This document shows positions 1 through 5,338 of a stretch of 5,338 bases of DNA, piece after piece; the first letter of the stretch is position 1; each line of letters begins with the position of its first letter. The position numbers were made by a program, and so were the translations under genes. The notes beneath the pieces are model-generated. The model saw only the letters and a list, made by a program, of their open reading frames with translations. It searched no databases and was not told where the DNA came from. The DNA comes from Micavibrio sp. UBA1850. GTDB taxonomy: Bacteria > Pseudomonadota > Alphaproteobacteria > Micavibrionales > Micavibrionaceae. The stretch spans positions 42,535 through 47,872 of the forward strand of contig DDIM01000022.1 of NCBI GenBank assembly GCA_002338525.1, in the 5' to 3' direction.

Positions 1-92
1 TTTGTGCCTACGCGCAGATGAGCGATGGCGAAGCACAGGACTTTGCCCCTACTGTCCTTTTGATGGATGACCACAACAAAGTTAAAAGTTAA
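1..92 (+). CDS. C-terminal end of an unidentified protein (5' part outside window)
   Basis: Reading from base 3, the plus strand is open for 29 codons and stops at TAA (90-92). The residues begin CAYAQMSDGEAQDF and end DDHNKVKS. The mix of acidic, basic and hydrophobic residues looks like an ordinary soluble C-terminus. The other two plus frames stop at 19-21 and about 69-70, and no minus-strand gene fits the stretch. The gene converges on the glycosyltransferase, with 46 nt between the two stop codons. Too little is visible to name a family, and a chance open frame of this length cannot be excluded. Confidence 0.5.
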   Translation, partial: CAYAQMSDGEAQDFAPTVLLMDDHNKVKS

Positions 93-138
93 GAGCTAAG
101 ATTGCCGCCACATCCGCGATCTGCACACGCAGCCCCAC

Positions 139-930
139 CTAGGCTTGGGCCGCCTTATGCGCCTTCCATTTTCGGCGCGTTAGCGCGATGCGCTGAATGC
201 GTCCAGTGCTGAGCATATACGCTATAGCCACCCCCTCAAAGCCTACAAAAATAAGCCGTCTTAGGAATAAGTTTTTAAAAAAGAACATCAGTGGGTCGTA
301 TAGATATTGCAACAATGACGGGCGACGTCCCTTTTCAAACCAATCTTGTGCTTGTAGTTGACTATAGGTGTTAATTTTTGCCTGTAGATGTGCAAATGAT
401 TTGAGGGAAATATGTGCAACATGCCCGCTCAACACTTTTGTTTTACCACGATTAAACACAACTAGCTTGTCATGCACGGCGCTGTCTTTAAATCCTGCGC
501 GTTTACGATCATATAAACGAGGCGTTATGTTTACAGGGCATAGAGGCCTTGGTTTTTTTGACTTTGAAAGATGGCTGACGTGACATATACGAAGAGAATA
601 CGCACCCGCTCGCTTTTCCTCTGCCATATCAAACACGCGACGAATTGATTTTTTTACATTTTTACTAAGAATTTCATCAGCATCAAGATTAAGCACCCAG
701 TCATATTTGCATATGTTTTGCCCATAAACCTTCTGGGCGCCAAACCCCTCCCAGTCTTTGTGGTATACGCGGTCCGTATATTGTTTGACGAGATCAAGTG
801 TACCATCTGTGCTGCCGCTATCAACGATGACAATGTCGTTTGTAAGGTCTTTAATGCTTTCAAGCACAAGACCTATCCGCTCTACCTCATTTTGGCAGAT
901 GATAAAAACAGAAAGAGGTAAAGTGTTCAT
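139..930 (-). CDS. Family 2 glycosyltransferase, WaaE/LOS beta-1,4-glucosyltransferase-like
   Basis: This is probably a cytoplasmic, membrane-associated GT-A fold enzyme that transfers a sugar from a nucleotide-sugar donor to LPS core or a related envelope glycolipid. At 263 aa it is full length for the group. The N-terminal strand SVFIICQNE (7-15) and VDSGSTDGT (36-44) form the nucleotide-binding part. DWEGFGAQK (59-67) is the group signature, and DADE (83-86) is the DXD-type metal/donor site. PRLYDR (137-142), VHDKLVV (152-158) and the GHVAHISLKS stretch (169-178) match the acceptor-side half of the family. A hydrophobic stretch at about 213-241 suggests membrane contact, and the C-terminus is basic (RRKWKAHK). 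The family usually has Asn after GFGxQK; here it is Val68. The start lies 10 nt after the stop of the upstream PodJ-like gene. The only Shine-Dalgarno-like bases are a distant AAGAG, so translation may be coupled to that gene. The exact donor and acceptor cannot be read from the sequence. Confidence 0.9.
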   Translation of the reverse strand: MNTLPLSVFIICQNEVERIGLVLESIKDLTNDIVIVDSGSTDGTLDLVKQYTDRVYHKDWEGFGAQKVYGQNICKYDWVLNLDADEILSKNVKKSIRRVFDMAEEKRAGAYSLRICHVSHLSKSKKPRPLCPVNITPRLYDRKRAGFKDSAVHDKLVVFNRGKTKVLSGHVAHISLKSFAHLQAKINTYSQLQAQDWFEKGRRPSLLQYLYDPLMFFFKNLFLRRLIFVGFEGVAIAYMLSTGRIQRIALTRRKWKAHKAAQA

Positions 931-940
931 CGATAGATCG

Positions 941-3370
941 TTACTCTTGCGAGCCTACATCTTGGAAGACACCTGATGAAGGATACGTATTTAGCTCAAA
1001 CTCACGGGCAAGCATATGCACAAGAAGATCCTCTGAGGCTTCGCCATCAACGCTTAGACCATTTGTTTGTTGGTACGTGCGCACAGCATCTGTCGTCACA
1101 GGCCCCACAATACCATCTGCTGGCCCAGGATACATTCCTAGGTTAATGAGCTGGTCTTGGATTTGTGCGACGATAACGGCATCATCATTTGTTGACGTGG
1201 TTGTGTTTGCTTGTGTTGCAGCAGCATCAGTTTGCGTCTGCTCGCTTGCCGCAGGGGCTTGCGAGTATATTGTTTGTGATGATGTCGGCTCGTTTGCAGA
1301 GCGTGAAGACGCTGATGGCCTTTTACCGCCCAGCAAAATATTTACATTCGGTTTTAATACTGCAATGCGACTGATAAGCGCATCAACATCTGATGGGTTT
1401 AACTCTAGCTCCTTTGCCAAGCTCTCAAGCGCTTGACGCCCTTCTAGACTTCCCTTGCTGGAGGCAACCTTATACCAAAACAACGCCTCATCTGGCTGTT
1501 GCTTGCCTAACAACCCGTTTTCATAAATTAAACCAAGGTTATATGAGGCCTCCATAACATCATTTGTGGCAGCTTCTTCAAAATAATGCGCGGCCTTGGC
1601 AACATTTTGCTTAACACCAACGCCTTCAATATAAGCGATACCTAAGTTGTATTGTGCCTCAGGATGGCCAAGGCTAGCCGCTGCTTTATACAGCTCAATC
1701 GCGTAAGCATCACTTTTTTCAACCCCCAAGCCCTGTTGGTACAAAACGCCCAAATTGTAACGTGCGTTTGCAACGCCGTTAACGGCGGCTTGTTCAAACC
1801 ACTGTGCTGCCTTTTCGTAATTTGTTGTAACGCCACCGTGACCTGCTGCATATATCGCCGCTAAATCATGTTGTGCCGCTGGATTACCAGCCAACGCCTC
1901 GTCTTCAACAGTTTTAACTTGAGCAGATAACGCGTTATCACGCCCGATTATCGTTTCAAGATCACCTGTCTCAACTTGCCCTGTCATAAAGCTAATGGCA
2001 CTGCGCTCATCGGCTTTTACAAGATCGCTTACTTTTGTTTGATTTACGCGCGCAACAGTTTCAGGTGTGGCTGTTTCCAAATCCTGAACACTTGTCAGGA
2101 CAGGCGCATCATTAACTGGGTTGTTGCCCGTTTGCGAATTGCTCGCCTGGGCTTGCGTGCGCATGCCTGGCTCTATTGCGTTCATTTGTGGCGCTAACGC
2201 TGTCATATCAAGACCATCCAATGCGTCGCTTGACGTTGCGCGTGCCGGTACGCGTGACTGCGCGCTTGGCGTTGATGTTGATAATTGCGTTATTTTTGAA
2301 ACATCAAAAAATGAAGACGAATTATTTTGTTGCTGCACAGCAATCGCTGATACAACACCAATAATGGCGAGTACTGACGCTGCCGTTGCATAATATCCTA
2401 ACCGCGTCTTACGTTGCTTTCGCTCATCGATTTTAAAAGGATGGATATCATTTGATATAGAGGCTGTGGCTGTTGTGTTTAAGTTTACAGCACTCTTTTT
2501 ATTTGTTTGTGGTTTTGACGGCTTAACAACTCCGCCCAGTAGTGGATCCGCATCTGCTGGCGCTTCTGGTTTTTGTGCATCAAGCTTTGATGAGAAACGG
2601 TCATCCAGCGTGCTTGATTGTGGCAGGCTAGTTTTATTGGCTGTTGCCTGATCGGTCAAAAGAACGAGAGCTTTGGCGCGCAATGTGTCTTGCGTGTGCT
2701 TCAACTCATCCTCTAATGTTTCCATTTTCTTAAGCAGTCTTGTTTTATTTTCAACCGCTGTATCAACGCGACGCGTTAGACGTTTTTGTTCAGACAAAAC
2801 ATCATCAAAGCGCAACGCCATTGAACCAGATGCTGTTTCAACCGTCTCAACGCGAGATGACATCTCGATTTGCAAAGCTTTTGTTTGCTCAATTTGGGTA
2901 TGCAGCGCACGTTGATTGTCTTCCATCACGCGCTTCCATTTTTCAACCTGAGGATCAGCCTTCCCCATCTTTTCTTTTTGATGATCAATCAAAGACTGTA
3001 GAGAGTCCATTTCCTTCCATAGGCGTTCGCGTTCCAACTCATCACGCTTGAGACGCTGATTAAACTCTTTTAAAAGCTCCATAATTTGCTGGATGCCTGA
3101 TTTACTAACGGCCTGTTTGCTTTGTGCTGTCACGCCAGAAGCATTTGTTGAAGTATTGGCTGACATATTATTAGCGGGGCGTTTTACCATGCGCGTTTGA
3201 GCCTCGCGCGTGCGAGATGTGCGTTCAGCCGCCTCACGTTCGTCACGGTCTGCAAGCAAACGGTTAAACGGTCTGTCTGCATTTGGCTGATTATTTGATG
3301 CAGAAACTCTTACACGGTCTTTATTATTTCGAGATGTGTTTGGCATATTTTTATTCTTCCCTAAGCTCAT
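941..3370 (-). CDS. PodJ-like membrane protein: coiled coil, one TM helix, Sel1 repeats, peptidoglycan-binding domain
   Basis: Probably an inner-membrane scaffold that reaches the peptidoglycan and organises a site in the envelope. Residues 1-90 are polar and low-complexity (rich in N, S, R). Residues about 95-235 are heptad-rich coiled coil (for example LKRDELERERLWKEMDSL), and 236-315 form a linker. A KQRKTR basic patch (318-323) precedes one membrane helix (about 326-345), which predicts cytoplasmic N-in and periplasmic C-out topology. After a disordered linker come four Sel1-type repeats (about 496-532, 533-568, 569-604, 605-640; core ARYNLGVLYQQGLGV). An S/T/A/Q-rich spacer (about 685-731) leads to a peptidoglycan-binding type 1 domain (about 732-787; LGMYPGPADGIVGPVT, then AVRTYQQ). 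The order matches Caulobacter PodJ, but the protein is shorter, with much less coiled coil. The start at 3370 gives the longest frame and has no Shine-Dalgarno. Met9 (ATG at 3344-3346) has AGGGAAG 9 nt upstream and may be the true start, giving 801 aa. It is followed closely by the glycosyltransferase gene. The architecture is clear; a polar role is inferred. Confidence 0.9.
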   Translation of the reverse strand: MSLGKNKNMPNTSRNNKDRVRVSASNNQPNADRPFNRLLADRDEREAAERTSRTREAQTRMVKRPANNMSANTSTNASGVTAQSKQAVSKSGIQQIMELLKEFNQRLKRDELERERLWKEMDSLQSLIDHQKEKMGKADPQVEKWKRVMEDNQRALHTQIEQTKALQIEMSSRVETVETASGSMALRFDDVLSEQKRLTRRVDTAVENKTRLLKKMETLEDELKHTQDTLRAKALVLLTDQATANKTSLPQSSTLDDRFSSKLDAQKPEAPADADPLLGGVVKPSKPQTNKKSAVNLNTTATASISNDIHPFKIDERKQRKTRLGYYATAASVLAIIGVVSAIAVQQQNNSSSFFDVSKITQLSTSTPSAQSRVPARATSSDALDGLDMTALAPQMNAIEPGMRTQAQASNSQTGNNPVNDAPVLTSVQDLETATPETVARVNQTKVSDLVKADERSAISFMTGQVETGDLETIIGRDNALSAQVKTVEDEALAGNPAAQHDLAAIYAAGHGGVTTNYEKAAQWFEQAAVNGVANARYNLGVLYQQGLGVEKSDAYAIELYKAAASLGHPEAQYNLGIAYIEGVGVKQNVAKAAHYFEEAATNDVMEASYNLGLIYENGLLGKQQPDEALFWYKVASSKGSLEGRQALESLAKELELNPSDVDALISRIAVLKPNVNILLGGKRPSASSRSANEPTSSQTIYSQAPAASEQTQTDAAATQANTTTSTNDDAVIVAQIQDQLINLGMYPGPADGIVGPVTTDAVRTYQQTNGLSVDGEASEDLLVHMLAREFELNTYPSSGVFQDVGSQE
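3356..3362 (-). promoter_or_regulatory. Ribosome binding site candidate for the Met9 start of the PodJ-like gene
   Basis: On the minus strand AGGGAAG lies 9 nt before the ATG at 3346-3344. The upstream ATG at 3370 is preceded by ATATCAGTGA, which has no purine-rich site. This favours initiation at Met9, which would put the operator-like palindrome at 3379-3396 outside the coding sequence by about 33 nt. The match to AGGAGG is imperfect, so the choice stays open. Confidence 0.4.
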
Positions 3371-3378
3371 TCACTGAT

Positions 3379-3396
3379 ATGCGCCCATGGGGGCAT
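3379..3396. promoter_or_regulatory. 18-bp near-perfect palindrome upstream of the PodJ-like gene (operator candidate)
   Basis: ATGCGCCCATGGGGGCAT is symmetric at 8 of 9 base pairs; the only break is G3383 against G3392. There is no loop, so it fits a dimeric DNA-binding protein better than an RNA hairpin. It sits 9 nt upstream of the longest start and 33 nt upstream of the Met9 start. A GC-rich symmetric block beside the AT-rich TTTATATAAA (3410-3419, itself a perfect palindrome) stands out. I do not recognise the motif as belonging to a known regulator. Confidence 0.35.
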
Positions 3397-3436
3397 TGCA
3401 AATAAACAATTTATATAAACGTGATGACGTTCAACT

Positions 3437-3465
3437 CTCCAGTTGCAACAGTAGCGAACTCGGAG
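3437..3465. repeat. Inverted repeat / imperfect hairpin in the divergent gap
   Basis: Left arm CTCCAGTTGC (3437-3446) and right arm GCgAACTcGGAG (3454-3465) can form 10 base pairs with two single-base bulges (G3456, C3461) and a 7-nt loop, AACAGTA. It would lie in the leader of the minus-strand transcript if that starts at the candidate promoter 3481-3508. No T-run follows on either strand that would make it a convincing terminator. The function is unknown. Confidence 0.4.
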
Positions 3466-3480
3466 TCATTTTGTAAAATA

Positions 3481-3508
3481 CTTATGGAATTAAAAATGGT
3501 TTTGTCCA
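3481..3508 (-). promoter_or_regulatory. Weak promoter candidate for the PodJ-like/glycosyltransferase operon
   Basis: On the minus strand TGGACA (3508-3503, 5 of 6 to TTGACA), a 16-nt spacer and CATAAG (3486-3481, 4 of 6 to TATAAT) face the PodJ-like gene. This predicts a start near 3474 and a leader of about 105-130 nt that would include the inverted repeat 3437-3465 and the palindrome 3379-3396. The -35 overlaps the near-match DnaA box at 3502-3510, so DnaA binding there would block it. I saw no better-placed pair nearer the gene. Confidence 0.25.
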
Positions 3509-3640
3509 CAGACTTTCATATAAATGTGCATAATCTTGAAAACTCTATAAAAACAATAAGCAAACCGCGTCCTTTGTTTATTTTCTTGACACCCAGATGA
3601 GAAGCTGTCATGTTCCCGCCACACGCAGAGATGTGGATAA
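3502..3640. promoter_or_regulatory. Cluster of three DnaA-box-like sites in the AT-rich intergenic gap
   Basis: TGTGGATAA (3632-3640) is the exact complement of TTATCCACA, the canonical DnaA box. TGTGCATAA (3525-3533) is the complement of TTATGCACA and fits the relaxed consensus TTWTNCACA. TTGTCCACA (3502-3510, plus strand) has one mismatch. All three lie within 139 nt, and the DNA between them is AT-rich (3511-3590). With equal base frequencies an exact TTWTNCACA match on either strand is expected about once in 16 kb, so two in this gap is more than chance suggests. They could mark DnaA control of the divergent promoters or part of a replication origin. The sequence alone does not decide. 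Confidence 0.4.
3586..3614 (+). promoter_or_regulatory. Promoter candidate for the DEAD-box helicase gene
   Basis: A perfect -35 TTGACA (3586-3591) is followed by a 17-nt spacer and CATGTT (3609-3614, 3 of 6 to TATAAT). A strong -35 with a poor -10 is common for housekeeping promoters in Alphaproteobacteria. Transcription would start near 3621 and leave a leader of about 190 nt before the ATG at 3814. The DnaA box at 3632-3640 would then sit just downstream of the start site. Confidence 0.4.
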
Positions 3641-3753
3641 CCTTATACCCTCTGTGATGGAGCTTTTAGTAAAGTACCTCGAATGCATGCGAAACTCATG
3701 CATCTTTCCTGAAAAGTTCACATTAAATAAGTGATGATATTTGTACGTCATCA
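3624..3753 (+). promoter_or_regulatory. Structured 5' leader of the helicase mRNA: three successive potential hairpins
   Basis: Hairpin 1 (3624-3656): CGCAGAG pairs with CTCTGTG (one G-U), with an inner stem GGATA/TATaCC and loop ACCT. It would lie at the very 5' end of the transcript. Hairpin 2 (3683-3703): ATGCATG, loop CGAAACT, CATGCAT. Hairpin 3 (3732-3753): TGATGA and TCATCA around 10 nt, extendable by a G-U pair. Cold-shock-type RNA helicase genes such as E. coli deaD/csdA have long regulatory leaders, so control by RNA structure or by the helicase itself is plausible. That link is inference; only the complementarity is seen. Confidence 0.35.
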
Positions 3754-3803
3754 AATGCGCTTTTTGACAATGGTGTCTGGCGTGAACGTGTCTGTTTCAG
3801 AGA

Positions 3804-3808
3804 AAGGA
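3804..3808 (+). promoter_or_regulatory. Ribosome binding site of the DEAD-box helicase
   Basis: AAGGA lies 5 nt before the ATG at 3814, inside the purine run AGAGAAAGGAA. It supports this start codon, which also gives the expected N-terminus just before the Q-motif phenylalanine (Phe9). Confidence 0.75.
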
Positions 3809-3813
3809 ACACT

Positions 3814-5338
3814 ATGACTCTATCTACAGCAAAAGACTTCAAAAGTCTTGACCTACACCCCGTTTTAACAAAATCCTTAGACGCAATGGGCTATGACAAG
3901 CCTACCCCTATTCAAGCCGAAGCCATTCCATTGGCGCTTAAAGGCCTTGATATTATGGGCTCTGCTCAAACAGGGACAGGTAAAACAGCTGCTTTTTCTA
4001 TTCCTCTTATTCAAAAACTATTAACTGACCCTTCAGGTTCTGCGCTTGTGATGACGCCAACGCGTGAACTTGGTAAGCAGATCATGGATATCATGCATCA
4101 GCTCATTGGCCGTGACAGCGGTATCAAAACAGCCTTTATCATTGGTGGTGAGCCAATGGGTAAACAGTTTGCTCAACTCCGTCGTAACCCTCGCTTAATC
4201 GTTGGGACGCCAGGCCGTATTAATGACCATTTGGAGCGTGGAACACTTGACCTTGAAGACACTAAGTTTCTAGTGCTTGATGAAACTGACCGTATGCTAG
4301 ACATGGGCTTTAGCATTCAGCTTGACCGTATTGCGCAGTATTTGCCCGATGAACGTCAGACAATGATGTTTTCTGCAACTTTGCCAAAAAACATTCAGTC
4401 GCTCTCTCAAAAATATTTGAACAACCCACAGCGCGTGGAAACAGGCGGAAACAACGTTCCTGTGGATCGCATCCAACAAGATGTGGTGCATGTTAATGAT
4501 GATCGCAAATATGAAGAGCTTGTTGACCAGCTCTCTCAACGCGAGGGTTCAGTGATTATCTTTGTGAAAACAAAGTTTGCCACAGAACGTCTTGCCAAAC
4601 GTCTTGAAAAAGAACAAGAGCATGAGTTTAGAGCCGACGCCATACACGGCGACTTGAAACAAGCGCGTCGTTCTCGTGTGATTAAAAACTTCCGCGATGA
4701 AAAATTCCGCATCTTGGTTGCAACAGATGTAGTTGCCCGTGGGTTGGATATTCCACACATCGAACATGTTGTGAACTACGACCTTCCACAAGTCCCAGAA
4801 GACTACGTTCACCGTATTGGTCGTACAGCCCGTGCCGGTGCAAAAGGCTCAGCATTATGTTTGATTGCCCCTCAGGACCGTCGTAAATGGCGCGCGATCG
4901 AACAACTCATTGATCCTAACGCTTCTTCATCTGAGGGCGAGCAACGTTCAAATGGACGAGGCAAAGCACGCGTTGAAGGTGCCTTTGGTCGTAAGAAATT
5001 TGGCCAAAAGAAGCCGTTTAAAAGCGGCAAGCCAAGAAGAGAAAATGGTCGCGATGGTGAAAGCTTTGGCGATAAGAAAAAGTCTTTTGGTGACCGTCCG
5101 CGTCGCAACAATGACGATAAGCGCAGCAACAGCTTTGGTGATAAGAAAAAATCATTTGGCGACCGTCCAAACCGTTCAGAAGACAGCCGTAGAAGCGACA
5201 AGCCATTCCGTTCAGACAAGCCCCGTCGCAACAATGATGAAAACCGCGGCAAAAGCTTTGGTGATAAGAAAAAATCATATGGCGAGCGTCCTAACCGCTC
5301 AGAAGAAGGACGCAGAAGCGACAAGCCATTCCGTTCAG
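3814..5338 (+). CDS. DEAD-box ATP-dependent RNA helicase, RhlE-like (3' end outside window)
   Basis: An ATP-dependent enzyme that unwinds short RNA duplexes, acting in ribosome assembly or RNA turnover. 508 codons are visible with no stop. Domain 1: Q motif with Phe9 and PTPIQ (30-34); motif I AQTGTGKT (51-58); Ia PTRELG (82-87); GG (111-112); Ib TPGR (132-135); motif II DETD (156-159); motif III SAT (187-189). Domain 2: motif IV VIIFVKTK (247-254); motif V ATDVVARGLDIP (303-314); motif VI HRIGRTARAG (333-342). The helicase core ends near 368. After it comes a Lys/Arg/Ser/Asp/Gly-rich, probably disordered tail (about 371 onward) with tandem SFGDKKKSFGDRP units, likely used for RNA binding. 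Odd points are motif II, where Ala is replaced by Thr, and motif Ia ELG instead of the common ELA. The catalytic Asp and Glu of motif II are kept, so ATPase activity is expected. The closest E. coli relatives by motif spacing are RhlE/SrmB; the exact orthologue is uncertain. It is transcribed away from the PodJ-like operon. Confidence 0.93.
   Translation, partial: MTLSTAKDFKSLDLHPVLTKSLDAMGYDKPTPIQAEAIPLALKGLDIMGSAQTGTGKTAAFSIPLIQKLLTDPSGSALVMTPTRELGKQIMDIMHQLIGRDSGIKTAFIIGGEPMGKQFAQLRRNPRLIVGTPGRINDHLERGTLDLEDTKFLVLDETDRMLDMGFSIQLDRIAQYLPDERQTMMFSATLPKNIQSLSQKYLNNPQRVETGGNNVPVDRIQQDVVHVNDDRKYEELVDQLSQREGSVIIFVKTKFATERLAKRLEKEQEHEFRADAIHGDLKQARRSRVIKNFRDEKFRILVATDVVARGLDIPHIEHVVNYDLPQVPEDYVHRIGRTARAGAKGSALCLIAPQDRRKWRAIEQLIDPNASSSEGEQRSNGRGKARVEGAFGRKKFGQKKPFKSGKPRRENGRDGESFGDKKKSFGDRPRRNNDDKRSNSFGDKKKSFGDRPNRSEDSRRSDKPFRSDKPRRNNDENRGKSFGDKKKSYGERPNRSEEGRRSDKPFRS
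5062..5338 (+). repeat. In-frame tandem repeats encoding the helicase tail
   Basis: Three copies of a repeat begin with AGC TTT GGY GAT AAG AAA AAR at 5062, 5131 and 5254. The encoded units start SFGDKKKSFGDRP, SFGDKKKSFGDRP and SFGDKKKSYGERP. Copies 2 and 3 are 123 nt (41 aa) apart. Copies 1 and 2 are only 69 nt (23 aa) apart, because copy 1 lacks the 18-residue block NRSEDSRRSDKPFRSDKP (5170-5223 in copy 2). Copy 3 again has a version of that block (NRSEEGRRSDKPFRS) and runs into the window end. Differences between copies are mostly synonymous or conservative, as expected for old duplications under selection for a basic tail. Confidence 0.85.

Noticed and set aside
93..138. Terminator between the convergent genes
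   Set aside because: Only a 4-bp stem CTGC-ACAC-GCAG (121-132) and scattered GC-rich arms; no T-run on either strand.
1077..1436. 119-codon plus-strand open frame inside the PodJ-like gene
   Set aside because: It lies opposite the Sel1/peptidoglycan-binding coding part, has no ribosome binding site or domain, and the minus strand shows clear domains.
3764..3792. Second TTGACA (3764-3769) as the helicase promoter
   Set aside because: No acceptable -10 occurs at 16-18 nt spacing (ACGTGT, CGTGTC, GTGTCT), and the start would fall nearly on the ribosome binding site.
3371..3813. Firm call of a chromosomal replication origin
   Set aside because: Only two exact and one near DnaA box, no recognised origin-flanking gene (dnaA, dnaN, hemE, parAB), and skew cannot be judged from 5 kb. 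Kept as a hypothesis only.
3463..3820. GANTC sites (3463-3467 GAGTC, 3816-3820 GACTC) as CcrM/GcrA control
   Set aside because: About this number is expected by chance in a stretch of this length, and similar sites occur inside genes (for example 3003-3007).
4872..5324. 150-codon antisense open frame opposite the helicase tail, rich in Leu/Ser/Arg/Phe
   Set aside because: It mirrors the repetitive basic tail, and its repeats are the same ones read backwards. The sense frame has a ribosome binding site and full helicase motifs, so the antisense frame is a by-product of repeat codon content.
5062..5338. CRISPR-like spaced repeats
   Set aside because: The spacing is irregular (69 and 123 nt), and the repeats stay in frame within the helicase tail, so they are protein-coding repeats.

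Overview
The window looks like a piece of an alphaproteobacterial chromosome with moderate GC. The main reason is the 809-residue minus-strand protein. Its layout is cytoplasmic coiled coil, one membrane segment, four Sel1 repeats and a C-terminal peptidoglycan-binding domain, as in Caulobacter PodJ-type polar localisation factors. The DEAD-box helicase also reads like the RhlE-type enzymes of that class. The class assignment rests on protein resemblance and was not checked by search.

Layout. Positions 1-92 are the 3' end of a plus-strand gene that I cannot identify. It converges on a minus-strand pair. The pair is transcribed from about 3370 down to 139: first the PodJ-like envelope protein (941-3370), then, after a 10-nt gap, a family-2 glycosyltransferase of the WaaE/LOS beta-1,4-glucosyltransferase type (139-930). 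The two are probably co-transcribed and concern the cell envelope: one binds the wall or marks a site in it, the other adds a sugar to LPS core or another glycolipid.

Positions 3371-3813 are a 443-nt gap between divergent genes. It is AT-rich in its left and middle parts. It holds several dyads, two exact matches to the DnaA-box consensus plus one near match, a TTGACA promoter candidate facing right, and three successive potential hairpins in what would be the helicase leader. It is the most information-dense noncoding stretch here. I read it as a divergent regulatory region with possible DnaA involvement; a replication origin is possible but unproven.

Positions 3814-5338 encode a DEAD-box RNA helicase cut off by the window end. 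The two RecA-like domains are complete, but motif II reads DETD instead of DEAD. The basic, disordered tail is built from tandem repeats that show a clean 54-nt insertion or deletion.

I found no mobile element, CRISPR array, tRNA or rRNA.
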